A stretch of 64,000 bases of DNA from Modestobacter marinus. GTDB taxonomy: Bacteria; Actinomycetota; Actinomycetes; Mycobacteriales; Geodermatophilaceae. The translations under genes and the position numbers were made by a program. Below are positions 24,692 through 38,148 of this stretch, piece after piece; position 1 is the stretch's first letter; each line of letters opens with the position of its first letter. The notes below the pieces were generated by a model. That model did not search any database, was not told the origin of the DNA, and was given only the letters and a program-made list of their open reading frames with translations. The stretch lies in NCBI RefSeq assembly GCF_019799945.1, contig NZ_JABGCH010000004.1, positions 186,001 through 250,000 of the forward strand. The letters are read 5' to 3'.

Positions 24692-26530
24692 TCAGCGGTC
24701 CGCGGGCTCGGCGGTCCGCTCGTCGGCCGTCGTCCCGACGGTCTTACCGGCGGGGGTGAGCTTGCGCCAGATCCAGCTGGAGGGGACCCGGCGGCCGGTG
24801 ACGACGTACTCGCGGACGGCGTCCACCTCCAGCACGATCTCCAGCGCCCGGCGGGCGGCGCCCCAGCCGGCCAGCAGCAGCTCGTCGCCGACCGCGAGCA
24901 CGAAGTCGGGCTCCGGGGCGACGGTGGCCTCGTCGCCGCGCAGCACCAGCAGCACCACCGCGTGCAACGGCTGCTCCCGGTCCTCGGGGTTGCGCATGAG
25001 GTCACCGAGGGTGGCCTGGCCGGAGCCGAGCCAGCCGGGGAGGGCCGGTGCCTCCTCCGGCGTCAGCCGTACCTTCCACAGCGAGTCCAGGTGCTCGCCG
25101 CACAGGGCGCAGAGCCGCTCGATGAGCTCGGCCGCCCAAGCGTCGCCCTGGGCCGGCATCTCCCGCAGGAACCGCCACAGCAGCGGGGTGGCCAGCTGCG
25201 CGTACACCTCGTGCGCGACGACCTCGGTCGGCACCAGCAGGGCGTCGACCTCCATGGCGGCGAACAGCGGCGCGTTCGCCGCCTGGTTCTGCCGGGCGCC
25301 GATGAACAGCGACGGGTTGCCCCGCCGCGCCGCGGCGACCAGCGAGAGGTTGGTGGTGTCGTTGTCCGTGCCGGCCACGAAGCCGACGGACCGGACGAGG
25401 TCCACCTGCCGCAGCACGTCCGGCTCCGCGGGGTCGCCCACGACGAGGTCGTCGTCCTCGTCGCCGGCGGCCCGCGGCTCGACGACGGTCACCTCCAGCC
25501 CCTCGGCGCGGAGGTCGGCGGTCAGCTCCCGGCCGAGCCGCCCGTACCCGCAGACCACCCAGTGCCCGGTCCGCGGTGGCGATCCCCGCTCCGGCAGCTC
25601 GGCCCCGGGCCCGCTCTCCAGCCAGGTCAGCAGCTGGTAGGAGGCCGGGGCCCGCAACGCCAGCCGCAGGTGGTCGCCGAAGCGGTCGAACGGGTTCACC
25701 GTGCTCGGGCCGCCGAACGCCCGCATCCGCTCCTCCAGCGCCCGGGACGTGACCCGGGCGATGACGGGCAGCTCGGGGCGCAGCAGCGCGGCGGCCATGA
25801 CCACCGCGAGGTTGGCCTCCTCGTCGTTGGTGAGCGCGACGACGGCCTCGCACGACGGGTGGTCCAGCCCGGCGACGGCGAGGTGCCCGGGGTCCCGGGC
25901 GTCCGCGGGCAGGCCGGGCACGTCGGCGTGGTAGGAGTCCAGCTCGAGCGCGTCGATCCGCTCTGGGTCCCCGTCCAGGACGACGAACTGGCGGCCCAGC
26001 GCGTCGAGTGAGTGCCCGAGCAGCTCGCCGGTCCGGCCGTAGCCGGCGATGAGCACGAACGGCTCACGCAGCCGGGCGACCTTGCGGGTGAAGTGCTGCA
26101 GGGCCAGCGCCTGGCGGAACGCCCGGTCCTGCAGCAGGGACAGCAGCGAGCCGATCGCGTAGGCCCAGCCGACCACGGTCAGGTAGATCGAGATCGTCAC
26201 CCACATCCGCTGGTTGTACGTGAACGGGTGGGGGATCTCGCCGAAGCCGATCGTCGAGGCGGTGTAGCTCATGATGTAGAACGCGTCGAAGAAGCCCATC
26301 TGCCACGGCCGTCCCTCGGCGTCCTGGCCCGGGATGAGCGTCAGCCCCAGGACGCTGATCGCGAAGATCCCGATCAGCACGATCAGCGGCGCGCGCATGC
26401 GCCGCATCACCAGGAAGATCGCCGCGGACGCCTGCGCGGCGGAGCTGGCCGCGACCCGGCGGGCCGCCCGGCGGTGCCACCGGTCGTCCCGCCCGGCCTG
26501 ACCTCCGCCGACCGCGTGTGGAGTCCTCAC
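24692..26530 (-). CDS. potassium channel-like protein with two TrkA-N/RCK modules
   Basis: A 612-residue ion channel subunit. Two membrane segments (about 47-66 and 109-131) flank a pore loop with selectivity filter T93-I-G-F-G97. Two cytoplasmic nucleotide-binding RCK modules follow: LIAGYGRTGELLG near 160 and VVCGYGRLGREL near 335. A TrkA-C-like segment lies near the end. The start is a GTG behind GGAGGTGA, 6 bases after the small membrane gene. It probably gates K+ or related cations in response to a dinucleotide. Confidence 0.9.
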   Translation of the reverse strand: MRTPHAVGGGQAGRDDRWHRRAARRVAASSAAQASAAIFLVMRRMRAPLIVLIGIFAISVLGLTLIPGQDAEGRPWQMGFFDAFYIMSYTASTIGFGEIPHPFTYNQRMWVTISIYLTVVGWAYAIGSLLSLLQDRAFRQALALQHFTRKVARLREPFVLIAGYGRTGELLGHSLDALGRQFVVLDGDPERIDALELDSYHADVPGLPADARDPGHLAVAGLDHPSCEAVVALTNDEEANLAVVMAAALLRPELPVIARVTSRALEERMRAFGGPSTVNPFDRFGDHLRLALRAPASYQLLTWLESGPGAELPERGSPPRTGHWVVCGYGRLGRELTADLRAEGLEVTVVEPRAAGDEDDDLVVGDPAEPDVLRQVDLVRSVGFVAGTDNDTTNLSLVAAARRGNPSLFIGARQNQAANAPLFAAMEVDALLVPTEVVAHEVYAQLATPLLWRFLREMPAQGDAWAAELIERLCALCGEHLDSLWKVRLTPEEAPALPGWLGSGQATLGDLMRNPEDREQPLHAVVLLVLRGDEATVAPEPDFVLAVGDELLLAGWGAARRALEIVLEVDAVREYVVTGRRVPSSWIWRKLTPAGKTVGTTADERTAEPADR

Positions 26531-26536
26531 GCTCAG

Positions 26537-26923
26537 TCACCTCCGGTGGAAGGACACCGTCTCCACGACCAGCAGCACGACCGAGACCAGGTTGGCCAGC
26601 AGCGCGCCTCCGGAGAGGGAGACAACGCTCGCCGTCCAGCCCGCGGTCATGCCGGCGGAGGAGACGTACACGGCGTAGCCGTACATCAGCGCCGCGCCGA
26701 TCAGCTGCAGGTCCGCGACCAGGCTGGTGGCCAGGTGCACCGCCCCGATCTGCGTGCGGTCCCCGAACTTCAGCACCGTCGCGATGAGGCTGACGATGAC
26801 GGCGCCGAAGAGCTCGTACTGGTTGTGCAGCACCGGGTCGTCGATGTCCCCGATGAAGAAGCCGAAGTTCAGCGTGGCGGCGAGCAGGACGAAGAACCCG
26901 AAGACCACCTTCTCCAGGTTCAT
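26537..26923 (-). CDS. small membrane protein (DUF6394-like), channel partner
   Basis: A 128-residue integral membrane protein with four hydrophobic segments. It starts MNLEKVVFGFFVLLAATLNF, and has LKFGDRTQIGAVHLATSLVADLQLIGAAL in the centre, split by short charged turns. The pattern fits the family I know as DUF6394, often found beside TrkA-type potassium channels; I cannot confirm by search. The ATG overlaps the AraC stop (ATGA), and the channel gene begins 6 bases later, which supports a physical or regulatory pairing. Confidence 0.8.
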   Translation of the reverse strand: MNLEKVVFGFFVLLAATLNFGFFIGDIDDPVLHNQYELFGAVIVSLIATVLKFGDRTQIGAVHLATSLVADLQLIGAALMYGYAVYVSSAGMTAGWTASVVSLSGGALLANLVSVVLLVVETVSFHRR

Positions 26924-27846
26924 CCGGCCCTCCCCGCCCGCCCGTTCTCCGCGGTGCCCGCATCGTCCTGGTCCCGGCCGCCCACCGCCACCCGCAACGC
27001 CTCCGCGGGGGCGCGATGGCGGGCGGCGAACCGGCCCGGGGTCATCGCGGTGACCCGGGAGAAGTCCCGGGCAAAGTGCGCCTGGTCGGCGTAGCCGAGC
27101 ACCGCGGCGGTCTCCGCGAGCGCGGCCTCGTCGGTGCGCAGCCGCACCGCGGCCTCCTGCAGCCGACGGCGCTGGATCAGCCACTTGGGAGTGAGGCCCA
27201 ACCGGCGGTGCACCAGCCGCTGCAACGCGCGCTCGGAGAGCCCGAAGGCGTCGCAGACCTGCCCGACCCGGGTCACCTCGGAGTCCTCCTCGACGAACGC
27301 CACCACCCGGTCCACCAGCTCGCCCTCCGGATCGACCGGGAGGAAGGGGCGCAGGGCCGCGTCGAAGGCGGCCATCGCGGCCGCGTGGGCGGTCTCGGCG
27401 TGCGGATCGCCGGCCATCGCCGTCCGCACCCGGTCCACCAGCAGGTCGCCGGCGCCGCCGAGCACTGCGGCCAGGTCGACGTGCCGGTCGGTGTGCCGGG
27501 CCACCGGGACGCCGGCCAGCAGCGCGCCCGCGGCCGGCGTGCACATCACCCCGGCGGCCCAGCCGTCGCCGGTCAGCGCGGTCGTCGACAGGCCGGTGGT
27601 GACGCCGTAGAAGCGGGCGTAGTCCGACGCCACCACCAGCAGGCAGACGGGGTACTGAAGGACCCGCTGCACGGCCTCCTGCCCGGGCGGCACCGACCAC
27701 ACCGGGATCCAGAACCGCTGCACCAGGCCGGCCAGGTCCGGCACCGGGTCGTACCGGTACATCACGTGCGAGGCGTCCCCGGGCTCCTTGAGGTGGGCGC
27801 GCTCGACGAGGTCCGGTCGGGACGGCGGCTTGCTGTCGGCTTTCAT
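26920..27846 (-). CDS. AraC family transcriptional regulator
   Basis: A 308-residue regulator with a C-terminal AraC double helix-turn-helix (about 205-295): VGQVCDAFGLSERALQRLVHRRLG, then ETAAVLGYADQAHFARDFSRVTAMTPGRFAAR. The N-terminal 180 residues look like the ligand-sensing part with YDPVPDLAGLVQRFWIPVW. ATG 27846 is chosen over an upstream in-frame start because it leaves a short divergent control region with an inverted repeat. It is first in an operon with the small membrane protein and the channel. Confidence 0.88.
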   Translation of the reverse strand: MKADSKPPSRPDLVERAHLKEPGDASHVMYRYDPVPDLAGLVQRFWIPVWSVPPGQEAVQRVLQYPVCLLVVASDYARFYGVTTGLSTTALTGDGWAAGVMCTPAAGALLAGVPVARHTDRHVDLAAVLGGAGDLLVDRVRTAMAGDPHAETAHAAAMAAFDAALRPFLPVDPEGELVDRVVAFVEEDSEVTRVGQVCDAFGLSERALQRLVHRRLGLTPKWLIQRRRLQEAAVRLRTDEAALAETAAVLGYADQAHFARDFSRVTAMTPGRFAARHRAPAEALRVAVGGRDQDDAGTAENGRAGRAG

Positions 27847-27851
27847 CAAGA

Positions 27852-27880
27852 CGCAGCCTGCCGCATCCGGCCAGGCTGCG
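27852..27880. promoter_or_regulatory. inverted repeat between divergent araC-type and DinB-like genes
   Basis: CGCAGCCTG and CAGGCTGCG form perfect 9-bp arms separated by 11 bases. It fills nearly all of the 37-base gap between the two divergent ATGs, so one bound regulator could control both directions. The AraC protein is the obvious candidate. Confidence 0.6.
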
Positions 27881-27883
27881 GGC

Positions 27884-28435
27884 ATGTCGAACGCCACCGC
27901 CACCTCCTACGAGGCAGCCGATCGCTCCCTGTCTACCGTCCTGGCCGCCGTTCCCGCCGACGCCTGGTCCCGGCCGTCGCCGTGCGAGGGCTGGTCCGCG
28001 CGCGACGTCGTCCGGCACCTGGTCGACACCCAGCGCGACCTCCTCACCGGGCACGGTCTGGACCTCGGTCCCGCGCCGGACGTCGACGCTGACCCCGCCG
28101 GGGCCTGGCGGCAGCACGCCGGGCGGGTGGCCGCGGTGATCGCCGACGACGAGGTCGCCGAGCGCGGCTACGAGGGCTTCTTCGGCCCCACCACGATCGG
28201 CGCCACGCTGGAGCAGTTCTACGTCTGGGACATGGTCGTGCACCGGTGGGACGTCGCCCGGGCCACCGGCCAGGACGCCCGCCTCACCGACGCCGAGCTG
28301 GACCGGGTCGCTGCGGGGGCGGACAGCTTCGGGGAGGCCCTGTACATGGACGGCATCTGCCGCCCCGGGGTCACCCCACCGTCGGGTGCGGACCGGGCGA
28401 CCCAGGTGCTGGCCCGGCTGGGCCGGGCGGCCTGA
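27884..28435 (+). CDS. TIGR03086-type DinB-like metal-binding protein
   Basis: A 183-residue member of the mycothiol-dependent maleylpyruvate isomerase/DinB-like four-helix fold. Family signatures are WSRPSPCEGWSARDVVRHLVDTQ near residue 30 and MVVHRWDVARATGQD near 110; the His residues in them should bind a divalent metal. Mycothiol-dependent enzymes of this fold modify thiols or electrophiles in the cytoplasm; the exact reaction is open. ATG 27884 leaves a 37-base divergent region with an inverted repeat. Confidence 0.85.
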   Translation: MSNATATSYEAADRSLSTVLAAVPADAWSRPSPCEGWSARDVVRHLVDTQRDLLTGHGLDLGPAPDVDADPAGAWRQHAGRVAAVIADDEVAERGYEGFFGPTTIGATLEQFYVWDMVVHRWDVARATGQDARLTDAELDRVAAGADSFGEALYMDGICRPGVTPPSGADRATQVLARLGRAA

Positions 28436-28468
28436 CCGCCGGACAGCGCCGCGCCGACCGCCCCGCGG

Positions 28469-29326
28469 TCAGCCGGTGGCGTCCCGCCAGGAGTGCGCGG
28501 GCTCGTACCCGAGCACCCGGCGGGCCTTGTCGATCGACAGCAGCGTCTCGTGCTCGCCGACCTCCCGGGTGAAGGGGACGCCGGGGAGCACCTCGGCCGC
28601 CAGCTCCCGGGTCGGGCGGGACATCACCGTGTCGGCGTTGGCGATGACGAACACGTCCGCGCCGACGGCGTCGTGGTCGAGCGCGCGGCGCACCGCCTGG
28701 GCGCCGTCCCGGGCGTCGATGTAGCTCCACAGGTTCCACTTGCGCAGCTGCGGGTCGGCGTCGAAGCCGGGGAACGCGGCGTACTCCTCGGGCAGCATCA
28801 CGTTGCTGAACCGCAGCCCGGTCATCGACAGGTCCGGGTGCCAGCGGCACAGCTGCCGGGCCAGCTCCTCCTCCAGCGTCTTGACCAGCGAGTAGGTGCT
28901 GTTCGGCCGGGGCGGGTACTCCTCGTCGACCGGCAGGTAGGGCGGCGGCTCGTCGAAGGGCAGCCCGAGCACCGTCTCGCTCGACGCCCAGACGATCTTC
29001 CGGACGCCGGCCCGCAGCGCCGCCGAGTAGACGTTGTACGAGGCGGTCACGTTGTTGGCGAACGTCGCTGCGTTCGGTATCAGCCCCGGAGCCGGCACCG
29101 CGGCCAGGTGCACCAGCGCGTCCACCCCGTCGTGCCGGTCGTCGATGCCGCTCAGCGCCTCGACCGCCTGCCCGAAGTCGGTGAGGTCGACGACGGTGGA
29201 GACCACGTCGCGCCGGGGCGAGGGCACCCGGTCCAGGGCGACGACGTCCCGTCCGTGCTCGAGCAGGTGGTCGACCACCACCCGGCCGAGCTTGCCGCTG
29301 CTGCCGGTCACCGCCACGCGCGCCAC
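28469..29326 (-). CDS. NAD-dependent epimerase/dehydratase (extended SDR)
   Basis: Short-chain dehydrogenase of the extended type, 285 residues. The nucleotide site is VAVTGSSGKLGRVVVDHLL at the N-terminus, with LVHLAAVPAPG at the fourth strand. The catalytic serine lies in WASSETVLG and Y-x3-K in STYSLVKT. The start is a GTG at 29326 behind AGGAGG. Substrate is probably a nucleotide sugar or sugar acid. It shares size and fold with uronate dehydrogenases, which would suit the glucarate module, but motifs are not specific enough. Confidence 0.85.
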   Translation of the reverse strand: MARVAVTGSSGKLGRVVVDHLLEHGRDVVALDRVPSPRRDVVSTVVDLTDFGQAVEALSGIDDRHDGVDALVHLAAVPAPGLIPNAATFANNVTASYNVYSAALRAGVRKIVWASSETVLGLPFDEPPPYLPVDEEYPPRPNSTYSLVKTLEEELARQLCRWHPDLSMTGLRFSNVMLPEEYAAFPGFDADPQLRKWNLWSYIDARDGAQAVRRALDHDAVGADVFVIANADTVMSRPTRELAAEVLPGVPFTREVGEHETLLSIDKARRVLGYEPAHSWRDATG

Positions 29327-29406
29327 GCGCCCTCCTGACTCCGTCGGGATCCGCCGGGTCACCCTCTCGCGACCCGGCACGCACCGCAGGCCGGCGGGCG
29401 TGCCGG

Positions 29407-30750
29407 TCAGGCGAGCAGTCCGGCCACGTCGAGCACGCCACCCTCCGCGTCGAACTCCGCGCGCACGGCGGCGACCAGCTCGGGGTCGGCCAGCACGTCC
29501 AGTGCGGTCAGCGACAGGCCCACCGCGCCGTCCAGCACCGCCCGGTCGCCGGCCGGCGACGCGGCGGCCGTGGCGAACCCGGTGGTGTGCATCGACGTGT
29601 CCGGGTCGGCGATGGCGATCATGGGGTGGATCGAGGGCACTCGCACGCTGACGTTGCCCAGGTCGGTGGAGCCGGCCAGCGAGGCGGGGGTGACCCCGGG
29701 CGGCAGGGCGGTGCGGCCGCGTCGCTCCTGGTGCCGGGTCCAGCGGGCGGCGAGCTCGAGGTTGGCCCGGATCGGCAGGTAGGCGGGCAGCTCGTCCCAG
29801 TGCAGCTCGTAGCCGCAGCCGGTCATCGCGGCGGCCGCCACCGCGATCGCCTCCATCCGGCGGGACAGGTCGGCCAGCGTCTCCGGCGTCGCGGAGCGCA
29901 CGTAGTAGAGGGCCTCGGCGGTCTCGGGCACCACGTTGGGCCGCTGCCCGCCGTCGGTGATGATCCCGTGCACCCGGTCGGTGTCCGGGACGTGCTGGCG
30001 CAGCATGGCGACGCCCGAGTAGCAGGCGACCACCGCGTCGAGGGCGTTGCGGCCCATGAAGGGCTGGGCCGAGGCGTGCGCGGCGATCCCGGTGTAGGTG
30101 ATCCGCAGCTGGCGGCGGCCCAGGAACGGCTGCACCGCGGCGTCGTAGCTGAACGGGTGCAGCATCACCACCGCGTCGACGCCGTCGAAGGCGCCGTCCC
30201 GGGCCATCAGCTCCTTGCCGGCGCCGCCCTCCTCGGCGGGAGTGCCGAATAGCACCGCCGTCCCCCCGACGTCCCCGGCGGCCAGCGCGGCGGACAGGCC
30301 GAGGAAGGCGCCCACCGCCGAGGAGCAGATGACGTTGTGCCCGCAGCCGTGGCCGATGCCCGGCAGCGCGTCGTACTCGGCGAGCACCGCCACGGTCGGG
30401 CCGTTCCCGGAGCCGGTCGTCGCGCGCAGGGCCGTCTCCAGGCCGTGCACCCCCACCTGCGCCGCGATCCCGTGCCGGGCCAGCAGGTCGGCGACGGCGC
30501 GGGCCGACCGGTGCTCCTCGTAGCCCTCCTCCGGGTGCGCGTGCAGGTCGTGGCTCAGCCCCAGCAGGTCCTCCGCGGCCGCCTCCACCACCTGCTCCAC
30601 CCGGGCGAGCAGCTCCTCGGGGGCGCCGGCGTGCGACGAGGTCAGCGGCTCGGCGGTGGCGGCGGCCCGGTCCGTGGCCGCCCGCAGCTGCTGCAGGTGC
30701 GCGGTGTCGGCGGGCTGCGGTCGGCGGGGGTCGGGAGCGGCGTCGGTCAT
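29407..30750 (-). CDS. M20 family amidohydrolase (AbgB/IAA-amino acid hydrolase-like)
   Basis: Zinc peptidase-fold amidohydrolase, 447 residues. Metal-site motifs are LHAHPEEGYEEH (about 67-78), EYDALPGIGHGCGHN (about 125-139) and TPAEEGGAGK (about 170-179), followed by the dimerisation insert and a C-terminal catalytic return. It cleaves amide bonds of N-acylated amino acids or p-aminobenzoyl-glutamate-like compounds. There is no signal peptide, so it is cytosolic. It is divergent from the large ATPase gene, 107 bases away. No operon partner is evident. Confidence 0.9.
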   Translation of the reverse strand: MTDAAPDPRRPQPADTAHLQQLRAATDRAAATAEPLTSSHAGAPEELLARVEQVVEAAAEDLLGLSHDLHAHPEEGYEEHRSARAVADLLARHGIAAQVGVHGLETALRATTGSGNGPTVAVLAEYDALPGIGHGCGHNVICSSAVGAFLGLSAALAAGDVGGTAVLFGTPAEEGGAGKELMARDGAFDGVDAVVMLHPFSYDAAVQPFLGRRQLRITYTGIAAHASAQPFMGRNALDAVVACYSGVAMLRQHVPDTDRVHGIITDGGQRPNVVPETAEALYYVRSATPETLADLSRRMEAIAVAAAAMTGCGYELHWDELPAYLPIRANLELAARWTRHQERRGRTALPPGVTPASLAGSTDLGNVSVRVPSIHPMIAIADPDTSMHTTGFATAAASPAGDRAVLDGAVGLSLTALDVLADPELVAAVRAEFDAEGGVLDVAGLLA

Positions 30751-30857
30751 GGGCCGTGTCTACCGAATGGGATCGGGCGCCGCAGACCCGCCGGGAAGGG
30801 GTGCGGGCCAGGCCGCGGAGGGCCACGATGGGGACCTGGCTCACGGAGGAGGTCGGC

Positions 30858-30892
30858 ATGCCCCCGACGTCGCCCACCGGGTGCGGTTCCTG

Positions 30893-30893
<1 letters not shown>
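30858..30893 (+). CDS. 11-codon leader ORF coupled to P-type ATPase
   Basis: ATG at 30858 behind a strong GGAGGAGG site encodes MPPTSPTGCGS and stops at TGA 30891-30893. The TGA overlaps the ATPase start (TGATG). The ATPase ATG has no good site of its own, so its translation probably depends on reading this leader. One cysteine codon near the end might sense thiol or metal state, but that is speculative. Confidence 0.45.
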
Positions 30894-35545
<4,652 letters not shown>

Positions 35546-35582
35546 CCTGCGGGAGGACCGATCCCCCGACAGGAGGCGTGCG

Positions 35583-36191
35583 ATGTACGTCGAGGTCGTG
35601 CAGGGCAGGACGTCGGACCCGGCCGCGGTTCGGGCGGCGCTCGACCGGTGGGTGCAGGAAGTTGCACCGGGCGCGACGGGGTGGCTGGGGACCACCGCCG
35701 GGGTCACCGAGGACGGGCGCGTCCTGGCGGTGGTCCGCTTCGAGTCCGAGGAGGCGGCCCAGCGGGCCGCCGACCGCCCGGAGCAGCGGCAGTGGTGGAC
35801 CGAGGCGGAGCAGTCACTGGAGGCGGTGACCACCGTCCGGTCCAGCACCCACGTCACAGTGGACCTGCAGGGCGATCCCGACCGGGCCGGCTTCGTGCAG
35901 GTGATGCAGGGGCGGACCAGCGACCCGGCCCGTGCGGCGGAGCTCATGGCCCAGGACCCGGACGTGTGGGCGGAGTTCCGGCCGGACGTGCTCGGCAGCG
36001 TGACGATCGGCCATGAGGACGGCGGCTACACCGTCGTCCTGTACTTCACCTCCGAGGCCGATGCGCGAGAGGGCGAGCGCAAGGAGGTCCCGCTGCAGCT
36101 GCGGGCCGGGATGGAAGAGATGGACAAGCTGGCCGTCGGGCCGACGGACTTCTTCGACCTGCGGGAGCCCTGGCTCCGCTCCCCGGCCTGA
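35583..36191 (+). CDS. tandem ferredoxin-like (ABM/dimeric alpha-beta barrel) protein
   Basis: A 202-residue protein made of two similar halves, each beginning with the phrase VQGRTSDPA or MQGRTSDPA (about residues 5 and 110). Each half has an alternating strand-helix pattern typical of the dimeric alpha-beta barrel fold, here apparently fused in tandem to make an internal pseudo-dimer. No catalytic residue is evident. Starts 37 bases after the ATPase stop behind ACAGGAGG. Function unknown; roles in monooxygenase-like or binding chemistry are common in this fold. Confidence 0.8.
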   Translation: MYVEVVQGRTSDPAAVRAALDRWVQEVAPGATGWLGTTAGVTEDGRVLAVVRFESEEAAQRAADRPEQRQWWTEAEQSLEAVTTVRSSTHVTVDLQGDPDRAGFVQVMQGRTSDPARAAELMAQDPDVWAEFRPDVLGSVTIGHEDGGYTVVLYFTSEADAREGERKEVPLQLRAGMEEMDKLAVGPTDFFDLREPWLRSPA

Positions 36192-36316
36192 CCCCCTCCG
36201 TCGGCGGCTCCTGGCCGGTACACCGGCAGGACCCCATCGGTGCCGCTCCTGGGCGAGGATGGGCGGCGTTTCACCGCATGCGCCCGCGGGCGTCGGCACG
36301 GGGACTGGATGAGCCC

Positions 36317-36826
36317 ATGGAAGCGCAGCACACCGTCGTCGAACCGCTCACGCGTGACCGCGCCGAGGCGCTGCTCGAGGGAGGCGATGCCTTCACACGC
36401 GGATTCGGCTACCGGGTGGCCGACGGCTACCTGGAGTTCCCGGAGGCCCTGCCCGCGACCGTGCAGGCGCTCCGGGACGGTATGGACCCCGACTGGTTCG
36501 GCTACCTGATCATCGACCCCACGACGACCACGGTCATCGGCCTCGGCGGCTTCACCGGTCCACCGACCGACGGAGCCGTCGAGATCGGCTACAGCATCGC
36601 TCCGGCCCACCGCGGACGGGGCCACGCCACCGAGGCCGCCCGCCGCTGGCTCGACATCGCACGCGCCCGCGGAGTGACGCTGGTGCGTGCTCACACCCTC
36701 GCCGCGGAGAACCCCTCGACAGCAGTCCTCCGGCGACTGGGCTTCCGACGTACCGCCGAGCTCGTCGATCCCGAGGTCGGCGCCGTCTGGCGCTGGGAGC
36801 TGACGACCGACACGAGGCACCCGTAG
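36317..36826 (+). CDS. GNAT family N-acetyltransferase
   Basis: GCN5-related acetyltransferase of 169 residues, RimJ/RimL-like. The acetyl-CoA loop is IAPAHRGRGHATEAARRWL near residue 95, matching R/Q-x2-G-x-G/A. EIGYSI precedes it, and ENPSTAVLRRLGFRRTAE follows as in ribosomal-protein or small-molecule acetylators. ATG 36317 is used because it is near the family's usual N-terminus; an ATG at 36278 would add 13 residues. Substrate unknown. Confidence 0.85.
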   Translation: MEAQHTVVEPLTRDRAEALLEGGDAFTRGFGYRVADGYLEFPEALPATVQALRDGMDPDWFGYLIIDPTTTTVIGLGGFTGPPTDGAVEIGYSIAPAHRGRGHATEAARRWLDIARARGVTLVRAHTLAAENPSTAVLRRLGFRRTAELVDPEVGAVWRWELTTDTRHP

Positions 36827-36831
36827 CGCCG

Positions 36832-36938
36832 GTGAGCGGCGAGTCGGTGGAGCAGTTGCTGCACGAGCTGCGCCTGTATCGGCCGATCGGCGGGGTCGCC
36901 TGGACACCGCAGACCGGGACCTGTGTGATGGTGCCTCG
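36832..36938 (+). other. coding-like stretch, possible gene remnant
   Basis: A frame opening at GTG 36832 reads about 35 codons with strongly G/C third positions (SVEQLLHELRLYRPIGGVAW) until the aldolase start, then degrades. It could be a remnant, an unannotated N-terminal piece or chance. No family recognised. Confidence 0.25.
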
Positions 36939-38066
36939 ATGCCTCCAACCGCTCGCCGCGCGCATTCGCCACGGACCCTCCTGGGCGGTTCCGGCGATCT
37001 CGACGCGCTGCCTCTCGATACGCCGTTCCTGCTGCTGGACGTCGAGGTCCTCGACCGGAATCTGCAGCGGATGGCCGGCGCGGCGGCCGAGTGGGGCATT
37101 GCGCTGCGTCCGCATGCGAAGACCCACAAGAGCCTGGACATCGGTCGCCGGCAACTGGCCGCCGGTGCCAACGGGCTGACGGTGGCCACCGTCGCCGAGG
37201 CCGAGATCTTCGCCGACGGCGGTGTCCAGGACGTGTTCATCGCGTACCCGGTGTGGGCTGCCGGCGGCCGCGCGCGGCGCCTGCGCGCCCTGGCCGACCG
37301 GGTGCAGCTGCGCGTGGGGGTCGACTCCGCCGACGGGGCGCGGCTGCTGGGGACGGCGCTGCGTGGCACCGGTGCCTCGGTGCTGGTCGAAGTCGACGCC
37401 GGTCACCACCGCAGCGGCGTGGCTCCCGGTGAGGCCGGGACGGTCGCCGTGGCTGCCGCTGAGGCCGGGCTCGACGTGGTGGGGGTCTTCACCTTCCCCG
37501 GGCACGGCTACGTTCCCGGCGCCCGGCGGCAGGCCGCCGAGGACGAGGCCAGCGCGCTCACCGCCGCGGCCGAGCAGCTCGCCCGGGCCGGACTGGCCGC
37601 CCCGGTGCGCAGCGGCGGGTCGACCCCCACCGCGGCCCTGACCGGAGCCGGCCCGGTTACCGAACTGCGCCCTGGGGTCTACGCGTTCAACGACGCCCAG
37701 CAGGTCGAGCTGGGCTCCTGCAGCTGGGACGACGTCGCGCTGGCCGCCGTCGCGACCGTGGTCAGCGCCCGGGGCAACCGCGTCATCCTCGACGCGGGCA
37801 GCAAGACGCTGGGGGCGGATCAGCCGGGTTGGGCGACCGGCGGCGGCCGACTACCCGACCATCTCGACGCCCGCATCACAGCGCTGTCGGAGCACCATGC
37901 CACCGTCGAGCTCGGCGACGCGACCACGACCATCCCGCCGGGCGCCCGGGTTCGCGTCGTGCCCAACCACGTCTGCGCCGCAGTCAACCTCGCAGACGAG
38001 CTCGTCGCCGTCGAAGGCGCCCGCCTGACCAGCTGGCGCGTGCACGCCCGTGGCGCCAACACCTGA
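36939..38066 (+). CDS. D-threonine aldolase / D-serine dehydratase-like PLP enzyme
   Basis: Fold-type III (alanine racemase-like) PLP enzyme, 375 residues. The Schiff-base lysine is K61 in RPHAKTHKS, and the barrel strands LVEVDAGHHRSGV and FPGHGYV are clear. A C-terminal metal site H344-x-C346 (NHVCAAVN) is like the zinc site of eukaryotic-type D-serine dehydratase. It should split or dehydrate beta-hydroxy D-amino acids in the cytoplasm. ATG 36939 is 110 bases after the GNAT gene; no partner identifies the substrate. Confidence 0.85.
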   Translation: MPPTARRAHSPRTLLGGSGDLDALPLDTPFLLLDVEVLDRNLQRMAGAAAEWGIALRPHAKTHKSLDIGRRQLAAGANGLTVATVAEAEIFADGGVQDVFIAYPVWAAGGRARRLRALADRVQLRVGVDSADGARLLGTALRGTGASVLVEVDAGHHRSGVAPGEAGTVAVAAAEAGLDVVGVFTFPGHGYVPGARRQAAEDEASALTAAAEQLARAGLAAPVRSGGSTPTAALTGAGPVTELRPGVYAFNDAQQVELGSCSWDDVALAAVATVVSARGNRVILDAGSKTLGADQPGWATGGGRLPDHLDARITALSEHHATVELGDATTTIPPGARVRVVPNHVCAAVNLADELVAVEGARLTSWRVHARGANT

Positions 38067-38148
38067 CGACCGGCACCGCCGGCGGCTCGCCCCGCCAGGA
38101 GATGACGGGGAACGTCCGACCACCTGTGACGTCCTTGGGCTCCGGGCG

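Noticed and set aside
28456-28470. Short GACCGC-CCC-GCGGTC hairpin between convergent genes
   Set aside because: Only 6 bp and overlapping the SDR stop; too weak to call a terminator with confidence.
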